A DNA stretch of 64,000 bases from CAYQTE01 sp964420285 (GTDB taxonomy: Bacteria > Planctomycetota > Phycisphaerae > Tepidisphaerales > Tepidisphaeraceae). How positions within the stretch are numbered: the stretch's first letter is position 1; each line of letters starts with the position of its first letter. Location: contig CAYQTE010000017.1 of the NCBI GenBank assembly GCA_964420285.1, positions 18,186 to 82,185 of the forward strand, read 5' to 3'. The notes beneath the pieces were generated by a model. It worked only from the letters and a program-made list of their open reading frames with translations. It did no database searches and was not told the origin of the DNA. The position numbers and the translations under genes were made by a program. Below, one piece after another: positions 17,149-27,831 of this stretch.

Positions 17149-18156
17149 CTACTCCGGCCCATCCACCGGATTCGGCCCGGCCTGATCGATGTCGCCCTCA
17201 TCCGCCGCGCCGTCGAAATCCATCAGGAATTGGATCCGCTTCATCGCCTCATCCCCCAGCCGCTGACGCAGCATGGCGCGGGCCTTGCGTATCCCCGTGC
17301 GCCGGCTCACGTGCGTCAGCAGGATGTTCGCATTCCGCAGCCTGGGAAACAGTTCGACGAAATGATCGATGTGCAAATGCCGGCCGGCCTTGGCTTTGCT
17401 GCGGTGCTCGCCCTCGAAGAACGTGCATTCGGTGATGAGCACCTCGGCCGATTGAATGTCGGGATGATCGAAGACGGCCCCGGCCGTGGTGTCGCCCAGA
17501 TACGCCACCAGCGGGACTTCGATGCGGTATTGGATCTGCACGCCGCTCTTGCGCAGGGCGGCCAGTTCGGGGCCGGGCGTGCCGATGTATTCGGGTTTGA
17601 GCTTGTCGCGTTGCGAGATCAGGACGAATCCGAGGCTGGCCAGGCCGTGATGCGTGGCGACGGCCCGGATGGCGAAATCGCGGCGGACTTCGTGGACGTC
17701 GCCGGGGTTCATGGGAACCAGCGTATACGGTGTCGCCTGGCGCTCGATGTCGCGCCAGGTGCGGAGCATCTGATCGACATACGGGCTCAGCGACCGCGGC
17801 AACAGCACCGTGCCCGCCTTGACGCCCTGGAAATACCGCTGCGACAGGTAATACGGCAGCCCCGCCAGATGATCCATGTGGCCGTGCGTAATGCAGCAGA
17901 TATCGCTGGTGAGGGCAAAGAAAGGACACCTGCCGATATCGAAGCAGACGTTCAGTTCCGGCACCTGCACGACGGTTTCCTCGCCGGCGACGCTGTACCC
18001 GACCACGTGGATATGGCCGTAGGGGATCTTGGCGAATCGCTGGGAGAGGAACGACCGGCGGGGAGGCGATGCGGGATCGGGGGTCTTGGCCGGCGCGGCG
18101 GATTTGCCGGCGGCAGGATCGGGCGGCCGTGGCGATGGATCTTTGGGGACTGGCAT
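17149..18156 (-). CDS. metallo-beta-lactamase-fold hydrolase, RNase Z-like
   Basis: A 335-residue protein with a disordered Pro/Ala-rich N-terminus (about 1-35), then a beta-lactamase fold. Metal ligands are visible: THGHMDHLAG (about 92-101), a middle histidine in ATHHGLASLG, aspartate in LGDTTAG, HLHIDHF and a final LTHVS. This matches RNase Z/ElaC-like phosphodiesterases, which process tRNA 3' ends, but the length and leader differ from typical RNase Z (about 310), and other members act on other phosphodiesters. The ATG at 18156 is chosen; 18204 adds 16 residues. Confidence 0.83.
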   Translation of the reverse strand: MPVPKDPSPRPPDPAAGKSAAPAKTPDPASPPRRSFLSQRFAKIPYGHIHVVGYSVAGEETVVQVPELNVCFDIGRCPFFALTSDICCITHGHMDHLAGLPYYLSQRYFQGVKAGTVLLPRSLSPYVDQMLRTWRDIERQATPYTLVPMNPGDVHEVRRDFAIRAVATHHGLASLGFVLISQRDKLKPEYIGTPGPELAALRKSGVQIQYRIEVPLVAYLGDTTAGAVFDHPDIQSAEVLITECTFFEGEHRSKAKAGRHLHIDHFVELFPRLRNANILLTHVSRRTGIRKARAMLRQRLGDEAMKRIQFLMDFDGAADEGDIDQAGPNPVDGPE

Positions 18157-18949
18157 GGCTGGGTGGGGAAAATGGCGGGCGATGCCCGGTCTACAAGACT
18201 CCAATCGGCCGCACTGTCGCCGGCCGCACGCGATTCCTCAACAACATATCCTCGGCAAACGGCATTTGGCCATCCTACAGCGCCGCGTCTCCAGAACATA
18301 TCGCCCGCCGGTGCGTAGGGCCAAAAGGAGTGTAACGCGATCGGCGGCCTTCCCTTTCCCCCTGCCCGTGTATTGAAGCCTTGGGCTACGGCGTCCAGAG
18401 GGGGTGACAGAATGTGACACTTTCCGCGTTTTTGTCACCCTGCACGCCCGCGAAAAAATCCCCCGCGGCGGCGAAAAACAGCGCCGACACGGTCGTTATC
18501 GGCTTGGCTCCCGCAATTGCCCACGCCGCGTCGCCCTGTATCCTATCGAAGGGTCGTGTCCCGTTTAATTGCTTGGCAAGAAGATGACATTGCGCGCGAA
18601 AGCTGGCTCCGGCCCGGTCTCGTGGCCCCTGCGACGCCGCACCGCTGAGTTGCGACTTCATTTTGAACCTCTTGCCGCCGCAGGAATTAGCGCAAACGTA
18701 TCATTATCGACACAAACGTTTAACAAATCATAGTTCAACTGAGAGGGGGCTTGGGTCTATCAACCGACACATCGGGTTCTCGGTTGCCCCGGCCGATTGC
18801 GGGGACACTTGGCGCTTGCTCGCCAATTCTCGGGCGGATTTTCCATCGCACCACGCGACGACGCGGGTATCGGTCGTTTCCGGCCGGAGTTCCCAACGGC
18901 CATGGGCCGGATCAAGAGTGTCGGGAGTCACGGCGGAAGGAATCATTCC
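18157..18949. other. long intergenic region with an inverted repeat
   Basis: No convincing gene is seen in this 790-bp stretch; the frames present lack good starts or residue composition. It contains an inverted repeat GGGTGACA (18402-18409) and TGTCACCC (18433-18440), with an additional internal TGTGACAC, which could be a protein-binding site or hairpin. Promoters for the flanking genes are expected but not assigned. Confidence 0.4.
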
Positions 18950-19651
18950 ATGAAACGACTGGCATTTCTGGCAATTCTGGCGGTTGTCATCTCCGGTTGC
19001 GGAAAGTCCAACACCGACAATACCTCGTCGAATAAGGGCGCCACGCCGGATGGTGCCTCCACCCGACCGACCGATGAAAAGGTGCTTTACCGAAAGCCGC
19101 TGGGCGACGGCCGCGAACTTGTCGTGCTTCAGAGCGCCGTGGTCCCGCCCGCGGGACTTAAAGACATGCTGTCGCTAAGCACGCCCGGCGGCGGCACATT
19201 CTACACGGCCGGATTTTGCTCCGTGGACGTTGAGCTTCGTTCGGCATCCAATCCCACGTTGCGACTTTGGTCGCGTCCATACGAACTCACCTCTCCAGCG
19301 GCATATGAAAAATTCGAGGTGCTCGACCTGGTAGTTCTGCCCAACCAAGTAGTGCTGGCACTATCGGTAGCTGCATCGTCCAACCCCGTAGCTGCGTCGT
19401 CACCGACCATCGGCATCGCACAGATTGGCTTGCTTACTCCAAGCCGCTATGCGGAGATTTGGCAGCCGTTCGCGACCCAGGCCGTCCCCAACCCACCGCC
19501 GCGCCTCGGCGCAAAACTGATGTACGATGAGAAGCGTCAGATATTCGAGATCGACGCGACGCTGACAGTAGCGGGCGTCAGCGACCACTTTCCGCTCGAG
19601 CAGAAAGGCACGGATTGGGAGTTCGTCCAAGTGAAAAATCCGAGGCCGTGA
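18950..19651 (+). CDS. predicted lipoprotein of unknown function
   Basis: A 233-residue protein with a lipoprotein signal sequence (MKRLAFLAILAVVISGCG), the lipobox being VISGC with Cys17 as the lipidation site. After a Ser/Thr-rich linker a single soluble domain begins KVLYRKPLGDGRELVVL. The downstream gene encodes a protein with the same beginning (DVLYRKPQPDGSELAVV) and comparable later segments (RLWS, MYDEKRQIFEIDATL against KYDEKARQIDVEIV). GGAAGG precedes the ATG. No known domain is recognised. Confidence 0.8.
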   Translation: MKRLAFLAILAVVISGCGKSNTDNTSSNKGATPDGASTRPTDEKVLYRKPLGDGRELVVLQSAVVPPAGLKDMLSLSTPGGGTFYTAGFCSVDVELRSASNPTLRLWSRPYELTSPAAYEKFEVLDLVVLPNQVVLALSVAASSNPVAASSPTIGIAQIGLLTPSRYAEIWQPFATQAVPNPPPRLGAKLMYDEKRQIFEIDATLTVAGVSDHFPLEQKGTDWEFVQVKNPRP

Positions 19652-19719
19652 ACCTCTTTCGCATCCTGGCTCAGAGTGTCCTGTCTAACTGGACACTATC
19701 CTAAATATTGGAGTGAACC

Positions 19720-20388
19720 ATGTCATTTTCGCGCATTTCGCCGGCTTTTTTCATGCTCATTGCCGTGCTGACTATAGAGGGCGCACAAGCCCAGCAGCCG
19801 GTTGAGGACGTGCTTTACCGCAAGCCGCAGCCGGATGGCAGCGAACTTGCGGTCGTGTGTGGCCCGATCCGTACATCGCCAGAGTTAACGCGTTTGCTGG
19901 GCAATCGCGGGTCGGCGGTTCGAGAGGTTTCGCTGGAATTACACGCCAAGCAAGGCGAACCTGTTCGGCTCTGGTCGCAGACGGAACTCTGCGATCAATC
20001 ATCTGGGCACATTTGGTTTGAGGTGATGGACATGGCCGTCTTGAGAGACCGCGTTCTACTCGCCACGCGACAGGGAGTGGGGCCAATAGCGCTTCACGAG
20101 GTCAATTTCGGCGCCCCGAACCTTTGCGACGTATTGATCTCCCCGGATTCGGGATGGTCGATGGTCCAAGCCGAACTTCAACTCCCTGGCGACGAGTGGC
20201 CCAAGGCCAGTTTCAAGTACGACGAAAAAGCCCGTCAAATCGACGTGGAGATCGTGGATGTCTTCAGGGATAAAATGCAGCGGACGACCTTGCGAACAAG
20301 CGATGAGGAGTGGAAATTCGTCAAGGTCGCGCAGGTAATTGAAAACGCACCAGCGACCAAGCCGGCAACCGCACCCAGTGGGAACTGA
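19720..20388 (+). CDS. predicted secreted protein, paralogue of the upstream lipoprotein
   Basis: A 222-residue exported protein with a signal peptide (about 1-24, ending QAQQP) instead of a lipobox. The mature domain is related to the preceding lipoprotein through the shared LYRKP-x(3,4)-DG start, the RLWSQ segment and the FKYDEKARQIDVEIVD stretch. It ends in a Thr/Pro/Ala tail. A lipidated and a soluble version of one domain in tandem suggests a membrane-anchored and a free periplasmic form. Function unknown. Confidence 0.75.
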   Translation: MSFSRISPAFFMLIAVLTIEGAQAQQPVEDVLYRKPQPDGSELAVVCGPIRTSPELTRLLGNRGSAVREVSLELHAKQGEPVRLWSQTELCDQSSGHIWFEVMDMAVLRDRVLLATRQGVGPIALHEVNFGAPNLCDVLISPDSGWSMVQAELQLPGDEWPKASFKYDEKARQIDVEIVDVFRDKMQRTTLRTSDEEWKFVKVAQVIENAPATKPATAPSGN

Positions 20389-20704
20389 AGGGCCGCGACC
20401 CTCCATCAAAATAATTGGCGCCGTGCGCAACTGACGTTCGCCAATTCACGCCGCCTCGCGCATCCTCGATCCGGCGGCGTATGGCTGCCGGACGGGTCGC
20501 GTTCCTTCCGGTCCGTCTGCGCCTGCCCGGGCGCTGGGCGCGATGCCCGGCGCCACCGCGATCATACCACATTCCCGGTGCCGCGTTACCTCCAGTGATT
20601 TACGGCGTGTTCACCGTCGGTTACCAAACGGGAGCCATGCTGATGGCGGAATTGTAACAGGGCCCGCGCCCATTTGTCCGCAAGAATTCAATCGTACCCG
20701 ATGC
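20389..20704. other. intergenic region, nothing recognised
   Basis: These 316 bp lie between two convergent genes. No reading frame, RNA gene or clear terminator was recognised. Confidence 0.4.
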
Positions 20705-21592
20705 TCACGACGCCGCGCCCTCAACGCTCACCGCCCCACGCGCAAACGCGCCCAGTTCGACCATGGTTTGCATGATATGCACGTTCTTGGTCGGCCGGAT
20801 CGCCAGCGATTCGATGCCGCTGCCTCCGACAACCAGTTTGATTCCCAGCGTCCCCAGCCGGCCGGCCAGGTCATTGACCTCCCGCAGCAGTTTGGCCCGG
20901 TCCGCCACCGACTTGACCGACAGCCAGACAACGGCGGCCTTGTTCTCCTCGGCCGCGTTGGCCAGCAGCTCCAGCGGGGTTTCGGGGCCGAAGTTTACAT
21001 CGCGATAACCGGACTCGGCCAGAACGCACCCGGCCATCATGGACGGCAGGAGATAAGGATCGCCATCGGGCGCACCGCCCAGGGCAACCGGCGCGCTGGC
21101 GGCCGGCTCGCCGATCATCTGCCGCAAGACGCCCAGCGCGTGCAGGCAGATCGTGGTGGCCCGGTGCTCGATCAGGATTCCGCGCACATCCTCGCGCCAA
21201 AGTTCGCCGATCCTCTGCATGGCGCTGCGAACGGCTCCGTCGCAGATGGAAGGCACGCTGACGCCGCTCAGAAACAGCCCCGACATACATCCCGTCGCCG
21301 TTTTCGTGTCTCCCGTGCGCAGTGCCTCGTAAAAGCGATTCTCAAGCGAGCGCTCACCGAGCGGTTCGCCGGCCGGGGTTGAGGGGAGGTCGGGCAGGCC
21401 GAGCAAATCGGGTCGGACGACGGTGGCCTTGGACTGGCGGACGAACCGGATGGCCTCGGAGAGCGCGATTCGCCGGTGGCCGCCGACGGTTCGGGCGGTG
21501 CGAATCGCGCCGCTGTTGGTCCATCGCCGCATCGAACTGGGGCTGGCCCCGATCGCTTCGCCCAGTTCCTTGGTTGTGAGTAGTTTTTCCAT
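20705..21592 (-). CDS. MerR/CarH-like regulator with cobalamin-binding fold lacking the ligand histidine
   Basis: A 295-residue regulator. Residues 1-55 are a MerR/excisionase-type helix-turn-helix (LLTTKELGEAIGASPSSMRRW, GGHRRI). Residues about 80-160 form the helical cap of B12-dependent photoreceptors, with the W-x9-EH signature (W132, E142, H143). Residues 170-290 are a Rossmann-like B12-binding fold. CarH and LitR carry E/D-x-H-x-x-G, whose His binds cobalt; here the aligned sequence is DPYLLP, with Tyr180 in place of His and Pro in place of Gly. It may be cobalamin-independent or bind differently. The start at 21592 is chosen from MEKLLTTKE. It is divergent from the fasciclin gene. Confidence 0.83.
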   Translation of the reverse strand: MEKLLTTKELGEAIGASPSSMRRWTNSGAIRTARTVGGHRRIALSEAIRFVRQSKATVVRPDLLGLPDLPSTPAGEPLGERSLENRFYEALRTGDTKTATGCMSGLFLSGVSVPSICDGAVRSAMQRIGELWREDVRGILIEHRATTICLHALGVLRQMIGEPAASAPVALGGAPDGDPYLLPSMMAGCVLAESGYRDVNFGPETPLELLANAAEENKAAVVWLSVKSVADRAKLLREVNDLAGRLGTLGIKLVVGGSGIESLAIRPTKNVHIMQTMVELGAFARGAVSVEGAAS

Positions 21593-21709
21593 TATTGCCT
21601 GGCTGATTTGGATGAATAATACAACCATCTCCGCGATTTGTCGAACGGCGTTATCACTATTTTTCTCATGCACTTAAGCGAGTAACGGGAGAAATTCTGA
21701 TTTTCCTGT

Positions 21710-21778
21710 TTGACTTTTGATCGGTCGCTTCTATGCTTGTGACTGAATTGGCTGAATTAACTGAATTGGACGAATTCA
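21710..21778 (+). promoter_or_regulatory. promoter with four 9-bp direct repeats
   Basis: A -35 TTGACT (21710-21715) and -10 TATGCT (21732-21737) are 16 bp apart. Immediately downstream CTGAATT starts at 21743, 21752 and 21761, with a fourth diverged ACGAATT at 21770, an exact 9-bp period. It lies in the divergent region between the CarH-like regulator and the fasciclin gene. The repeats are a good candidate operator for that regulator. Confidence 0.55.
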
Positions 21779-21895
21779 GCAAAGAAGCCAAGAAACAATC
21801 TGGAGCGATCTGTTTCTGAGGCGTCACCGGCCGCGTGGCTGGGACGCCGGGAGCAAGGCTCCGGTCAATCGGTCGAAAGACCGGAAGGAATCGCC

Positions 21896-22423
21896 ATGAT
21901 TCGCAGTCGTTTGTTGGTTGCGTCGTTGGTTGTGCTGGGCACGGTAGCTGGCCTGGCCTGTATGACCTTCTCCCGCGCGGTCGCCGATACGACCATGGGT
22001 GATGCCGCCCCGCAGCCCAAGGACATCGTGGACACTGCGGTTGGGGCTGGTCAGTTCAAGACACTGGCAACCGCCCTGACCGCCGCGGGATTGGTTGACA
22101 CTCTCAAGGGCGCCGGGCCGTTCACCGTCTTTGCCCCGACGGATGCGGCCTTCGCCAAGCTCCCTGACGGCACCGTCGCCGATCTCCTCAAGCCGGAGAA
22201 CAAGGCGAAACTCACCGCGATCCTGACCTACCACGTCGTGGCCGGTAAGGACATGGCCAAGGACATTACCGGCATGAGCTCGGTCAAAACCGTCAACGGC
22301 AAGGAACTATCCATCAAGGTGGTGGATGGAAAGGTGATGGTCGGCGATGCCACCGTGACCACCGCCGATATACAGGCCTCCAACGGCGTTATCCATGTGA
22401 TCGACACCGTGCTGCTGCCGTGA
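21896..22423 (+). CDS. secreted fasciclin (FAS1) domain protein
   Basis: A 175-residue exported protein with an N-terminal signal or anchor segment (about 8-30) and one FAS1 domain. Conserved elements are FTVFAPTDAAFAKLP (H1 box, about 80-94), YHVVAGK and the closing NGVIHVIDTVLLP (H2 box). FAS1 domains mediate adhesion and small-molecule or pigment binding. It is transcribed from the repeat-bearing promoter shared with the CarH-like regulator, so regulation by light or cobalamin-like signals is conceivable but unproven. An intrinsic terminator follows at 22449. Confidence 0.9.
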   Translation: MIRSRLLVASLVVLGTVAGLACMTFSRAVADTTMGDAAPQPKDIVDTAVGAGQFKTLATALTAAGLVDTLKGAGPFTVFAPTDAAFAKLPDGTVADLLKPENKAKLTAILTYHVVAGKDMAKDITGMSSVKTVNGKELSIKVVDGKVMVGDATVTTADIQASNGVIHVIDTVLLP

Positions 22424-22448
22424 GTTTGATGCATTCCCAAAAGCTGCC

Positions 22449-22484
22449 GGGTCGGACGTTGCAACACGGCGTCCGACCCTTTTT
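22449..22484 (+). terminator. intrinsic terminator after the fasciclin gene
   Basis: GGGTCGGACG (22449-22458) pairs perfectly with CGTCCGACCC (22470-22479), an 11-base loop between them, followed by TTTTT (22480-22484). It separates the fasciclin unit from the glycosyltransferase gene. Confidence 0.9.
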
Positions 22485-22725
22485 CATTTCGACAGGTCGA
22501 TTCGAGTATGTAATTGGAAGAGCAATGCCGGCACTTGGCAATTTCATGCAATTTTCCAGATTTCAGCCCGCCCCGCAACGCATTATAATCCCTCCGCGCC
22601 GGGCAGGAGCCCGGCCGATAAAGCGCGGCGAGTTTGCGGCCGATGGTTGCGATATGGCAACGGGTCTGATCGCTCCATCGCGCGTGTGCCGGCCGGAAAC
22701 ACCGGCCCCAACTGAATTCGATCCC

Positions 22726-23859
22726 ATGATCGATTGCCCGGATATGGAAACGCTGTTGCAGCCCGTCATTCTGCCGACCAGTCGCGGCCCCGACCAGCGG
22801 GCGCTGCTCCTGTACATCCTCCACAGCGGCAATCTCTACGGCACGGAACGCATGGCCCTCAGTACCGCCATCGGCCTGCGCGAACAGTTCCGCACCATTC
22901 TTTTCGCGCCGCCCGGAGCGGCACTCACCCAGGCGGCCGAGTCCGGCCTGGAAACCCGCAGCTTCAAGAGCCGCTGGCAGCTCGCCCGCGGCGTCCGTGA
23001 GTTTCTACGACTGCGAAGACCGGTCACATTCGCCTGCACCTCGCTCACCCAGTGGGCCGTGTGCGCATTGCTGCACACTCTTTACCGCGTGCCGTCACAT
23101 CATGTGCAACTCGTGCATGGCGGGGCCGCCGGGTCGGGGGCGTATGGCCGCAAGAAATTCCTCAACTGGACCGGCGTGCAGTTCATCACGGTATCGGATT
23201 ACGCGCGATCGCGGCTTGTCGAAGGCGGCGTGCCGGCCGATCGCGTGACTGTCATCCACAATTTTCTCCCTCCCGAGCGTATCGCCGCCGCGCCGCGCCG
23301 CGGGCCGTTCACTGATACCGGCATTGGCAAAATCCTCGTCGTGTCGCGGCTGGACGACCTCAAGCGGCCGCATCTGCTGCTGGACGCTTTGGATGCCCGC
23401 CCCGAACTGGATGAACTGGAAATCCGCATCATCGGCGCCGGGCCGGAATTCGATCGCATCCGCAATCGCTGTGCTCTGCGTCATCCCAACGTGCATCTGT
23501 ACGGATTCAGCGACAATGTCCCCGGCGACATGGCCCACAGCGATCTGCTGGTGCATACATGCCCGATCGAATCGTTCGGCCTGGTCGTGCTGGAAGCGAT
23601 GGCCGCCGATCTTCCAGTGCTGGTTCCCGACGCCGGCGGCACGGGCCTGATCGTGCGCCACGGCCAGAACGGTTTCACCTTCGCGGCCGACAATGCGATT
23701 GATTTGGCCGATCGACTGATCGAGCTGCGCCGGGCCAGTCCTGATCTGCTCAACGGTGTCGTCGCATCGGCCCGTCAAACGGTGATCGAGCGATATTCCG
23801 CCGCATCCGCCCTGGATCAATACCGCCGGGCCTTTGCCCCACCGGCCCCGCGCGCGTAA
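22726..23859 (+). CDS. glycosyltransferase family 4 protein
   Basis: A protein of about 377 residues with GT-B fold. The N-terminal domain starts LLYILHSGNLYGTERMALSTA (acceptor side with the GTER motif); the C-terminal donor domain carries ILVVSRLDDLKRPHLLLDA and the E-x7-E motif in ESFGLVVLEAMAADLPV. GT4 enzymes transfer sugars from nucleotide sugars with retention. The start is uncertain: the frame is open from 22420, and in-frame ATGs at 22525 (with GGAAGAG upstream), 22654 and 22726 are possible; 22726 gives the usual short N-terminus. A PIG-L deacetylase gene follows 12 bp later, a pairing known from thiol-cofactor and glycolipid pathways. Confidence 0.85.
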   Translation: MIDCPDMETLLQPVILPTSRGPDQRALLLYILHSGNLYGTERMALSTAIGLREQFRTILFAPPGAALTQAAESGLETRSFKSRWQLARGVREFLRLRRPVTFACTSLTQWAVCALLHTLYRVPSHHVQLVHGGAAGSGAYGRKKFLNWTGVQFITVSDYARSRLVEGGVPADRVTVIHNFLPPERIAAAPRRGPFTDTGIGKILVVSRLDDLKRPHLLLDALDARPELDELEIRIIGAGPEFDRIRNRCALRHPNVHLYGFSDNVPGDMAHSDLLVHTCPIESFGLVVLEAMAADLPVLVPDAGGTGLIVRHGQNGFTFAADNAIDLADRLIELRRASPDLLNGVVASARQTVIERYSAASALDQYRRAFAPPAPRA

Positions 23860-23871
23860 CATCGCCTTCGC

Positions 23872-24708
23872 GTGAAGAGCCCGATCAAATCCGCCGTTCG
23901 GTTTGCATACAGCCGGCTGATGCCGCGCCCGGTGCGCAGCACGCTGCATCTGTGGCTCTGCGATTGCTGGCCGGATGCCAAGCCCACCGAGATCACCGAA
24001 TTCAATGCCGATGGCGTGCTGATCCTCGCCCCGCACATGGACGACGAGGTCATCGGCTGCGGCGGCGCCGCCCGCCGTCACGTGTTGGCCGGCGCGAGCG
24101 TCGCCGTCGTCTTCATGACCGACGGCCAGTTCGGCGGATACGATCCGGACAATACGCTGGTGCAGCGGCGCAAGGATGAAAGCCGCCGGGCCGCGGAGAT
24201 CATCGGGTTTTCCGATTTGATCTTTCTCGACGCTCCCGATCTGGGGTTGCAGCCGACGATGCCCGTCGTCCAGCGACTGCGCGACATCATCGAGGACAAG
24301 AAGCCTCGCATCATCTATCTGCCGGCCCTGACCGATGCGCACATCGACCACTGGAACACCAATCGCGCCCTGCGCGCGGCGCTGTCGCGCCTGCCGCGCG
24401 AGGCGCTTCCCCGGCTCATTCGCGGTTACGAAGTCTGGTCGCCGCTGCCGGCCAATCGCCTGGTGGATATCGCCGCCTATCGCGAGCTCAAGAAACAGGC
24501 GATCGACGTTTTTGAATCGCAGACCCGCATCGACGACTACGCCGCCGCGGTCCTGGGGCTCAACCAATACCGATCGATGATGTTTCATCACGGCAAGGGC
24601 TGTTGCGAAGCCTTTCTGGAAACCACGCCCGATGAGTTCATGCACCTGTGCGACATCGCCATCGCCCGCGGCGCGGCACGCGCTGCTCCGCCGGCTCCAG
24701 ACGGATAG
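23872..24708 (+). CDS. PIG-L (LmbE-like) family deacetylase
   Basis: A 278-residue zinc-dependent deacetylase of the PIG-L superfamily. Metal-binding motifs HMDDEVIGCGG (about 55-65; the family consensus is HPDDE) and HIDHWNTN (about 156-163) are present. Members remove N-acetyl groups from sugar conjugates such as GlcNAc-malate, GlcNAc-inositol and teicoplanin-type substrates. The start used is a GTG at 23872; an in-frame ATG at 23920 is possible. Adjacent to the GT4 gene, it probably deacetylates an N-acetylhexosamine attached by that enzyme (inference). Confidence 0.87.
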   Translation: MKSPIKSAVRFAYSRLMPRPVRSTLHLWLCDCWPDAKPTEITEFNADGVLILAPHMDDEVIGCGGAARRHVLAGASVAVVFMTDGQFGGYDPDNTLVQRRKDESRRAAEIIGFSDLIFLDAPDLGLQPTMPVVQRLRDIIEDKKPRIIYLPALTDAHIDHWNTNRALRAALSRLPREALPRLIRGYEVWSPLPANRLVDIAAYRELKKQAIDVFESQTRIDDYAAAVLGLNQYRSMMFHHGKGCCEAFLETTPDEFMHLCDIAIARGAARAAPPAPDG

Positions 24709-24743
24709 ACTGCCGGGTGCGTCGATTGGTACAGCCCGGATTT

Positions 24744-24905
24744 TTCACCGCGGAGACGCGGAGGACGCAGAGAAGGCCTATTAAGTTGGAGCTGAACGAA
24801 CCTCAAGACGATTGGTCAAGCGCTGGTAGCGACCCGCCCGTAAATTTGCGCCTGGCAGATTTGCTTGTCCGAGCACTCAGCGTCCCCTGCGTCTCTGCGG
24901 TGAAT
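24744..24905. repeat. inverted repeat of the CACCGCGGAGACGCGGAGG type
   Basis: TTCACCGCGGAGACGCGGAG at 24744-24763 continues with GACGCAGAGA to 24773, and the opposite arm CGTCCCCTGCGTCTCTGCGG with GTGAA lies at 24881-24905, enclosing about 105 bp. The arms are imperfect complements. Dispersed elements of this flavour are frequent in GC-rich environmental genomes. A partial single arm also appears near 27703-27730. No coding frame is seen inside. Confidence 0.6.
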
Positions 24906-24932
24906 TTTCTTAACCGTTAAGCAGAATCCCTC

Positions 24933-26888
<1,956 letters not shown>

Positions 26889-26983
26889 TCGTTCTCCCCG
26901 ATTGCATTGGCGCCGGGGATGTGTTAGTATTTGCAAGATATATAGGAATTGCGGGCTCGGCGCGCCTGGGACGGGTGGTCGCT

Positions 26984-27577
26984 ATGGCGAACTGGTTTTA
27001 CAGCAAAGGCGGTCAGCAGCACGGCCCGGTCAACTCGGTCGGCCTGAAGGAACTTGCGGATAGCGGCAGATTGCACCCGGACGATCTGGTTTGGAAGGAA
27101 GGCATGGCACAGTGGGGGAGGACATCGCACGTAGAGGGTCTTTTTGTTCCGTCGCCGGCCAAGCCTGCGGTCGACACGCCGAATGAAGCCGTGTCGCCGG
27201 CACCATTGCAGTATGAAACGCCCGCCCGGTTCCGCGGGTCGCCCGTCGGAACCAGCCGCCCGGCGATCGCCAGTCTGGCCTGCGCAGGGTTGATTCCAGT
27301 CATGTTCCTTTGCACGCTGTATGGGTGGGTGGAATTTGGCCCTACTGGTAATCATACCGATCCGCCCATCTACATCATGGTCTTCGTCTCCCTCTTCTTC
27401 TGGCTGTTTGCGCACATTTTCGGAATCATCGGAATTCGCGACACCCGAGGTGGACAACGCGGCGGCCGGGGTTTGGCTATTGCCGGTCTTGTCCTTGCCA
27501 CAATTTTTATGTTGATCGCGAGCTTTCTCGTTGTTGCATTCTACTTCTTCGGCGGCTTGGCCGGGGTCAGAGGCTAG
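26984..27577 (+). CDS. GYF-domain membrane protein (paralogue 1)
   Basis: A 197-residue protein. Residues 1-50 are a GYF_2 domain: WFYSKGGQQHGPVNSVGLKELADSGRLHPDDLVWKEGMAQW. After a Pro-rich linker come two or three hydrophobic segments with FGIIGIRDTRGGQRGGRGLAIAGLVL, a DUF4190-like unit. It lacks the pseudopilin-like C-terminal domain of its two downstream relatives. The DNA just upstream (CCCGATTGCATTGGCGC and GTGGTCGCTATGGC) is nearly repeated in front of paralogue 2, so the duplication included leader DNA. A peptide-binding or scaffold role is usual for GYF domains; the actual job is unknown. Confidence 0.78.
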   Translation: MANWFYSKGGQQHGPVNSVGLKELADSGRLHPDDLVWKEGMAQWGRTSHVEGLFVPSPAKPAVDTPNEAVSPAPLQYETPARFRGSPVGTSRPAIASLACAGLIPVMFLCTLYGWVEFGPTGNHTDPPIYIMVFVSLFFWLFAHIFGIIGIRDTRGGQRGGRGLAIAGLVLATIFMLIASFLVVAFYFFGGLAGVRG

Positions 27578-27831
27578 GCGCTCCCGGCCGACCCGGCGCA
27601 GCGAGGTGCAAACTCGATTCCATGCGCTCACCGGCGCACTCCGCCACCTTCCGGCGGAATATTTCACGCGTGAAACCGGGTTATGCGGACATCCAGAATC
27701 TACCTCTGCGCCTTTGCGCCTCTGCGAGGGATATTCTTCTTTTCCCCCGATTGCATTGGCGCGCCGCCGTGATAGCATTCGCGGCACATTCACGCATTCT
27801 GGGTTCAGCGTTCATGGGAAAGGTGGTCGCT

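Noticed and set aside
18386..18661. A 91-codon minus-strand frame in the long intergenic region
   Set aside because: No ribosome-binding site, no recognisable domain, and it covers the inverted repeat; insufficient support.
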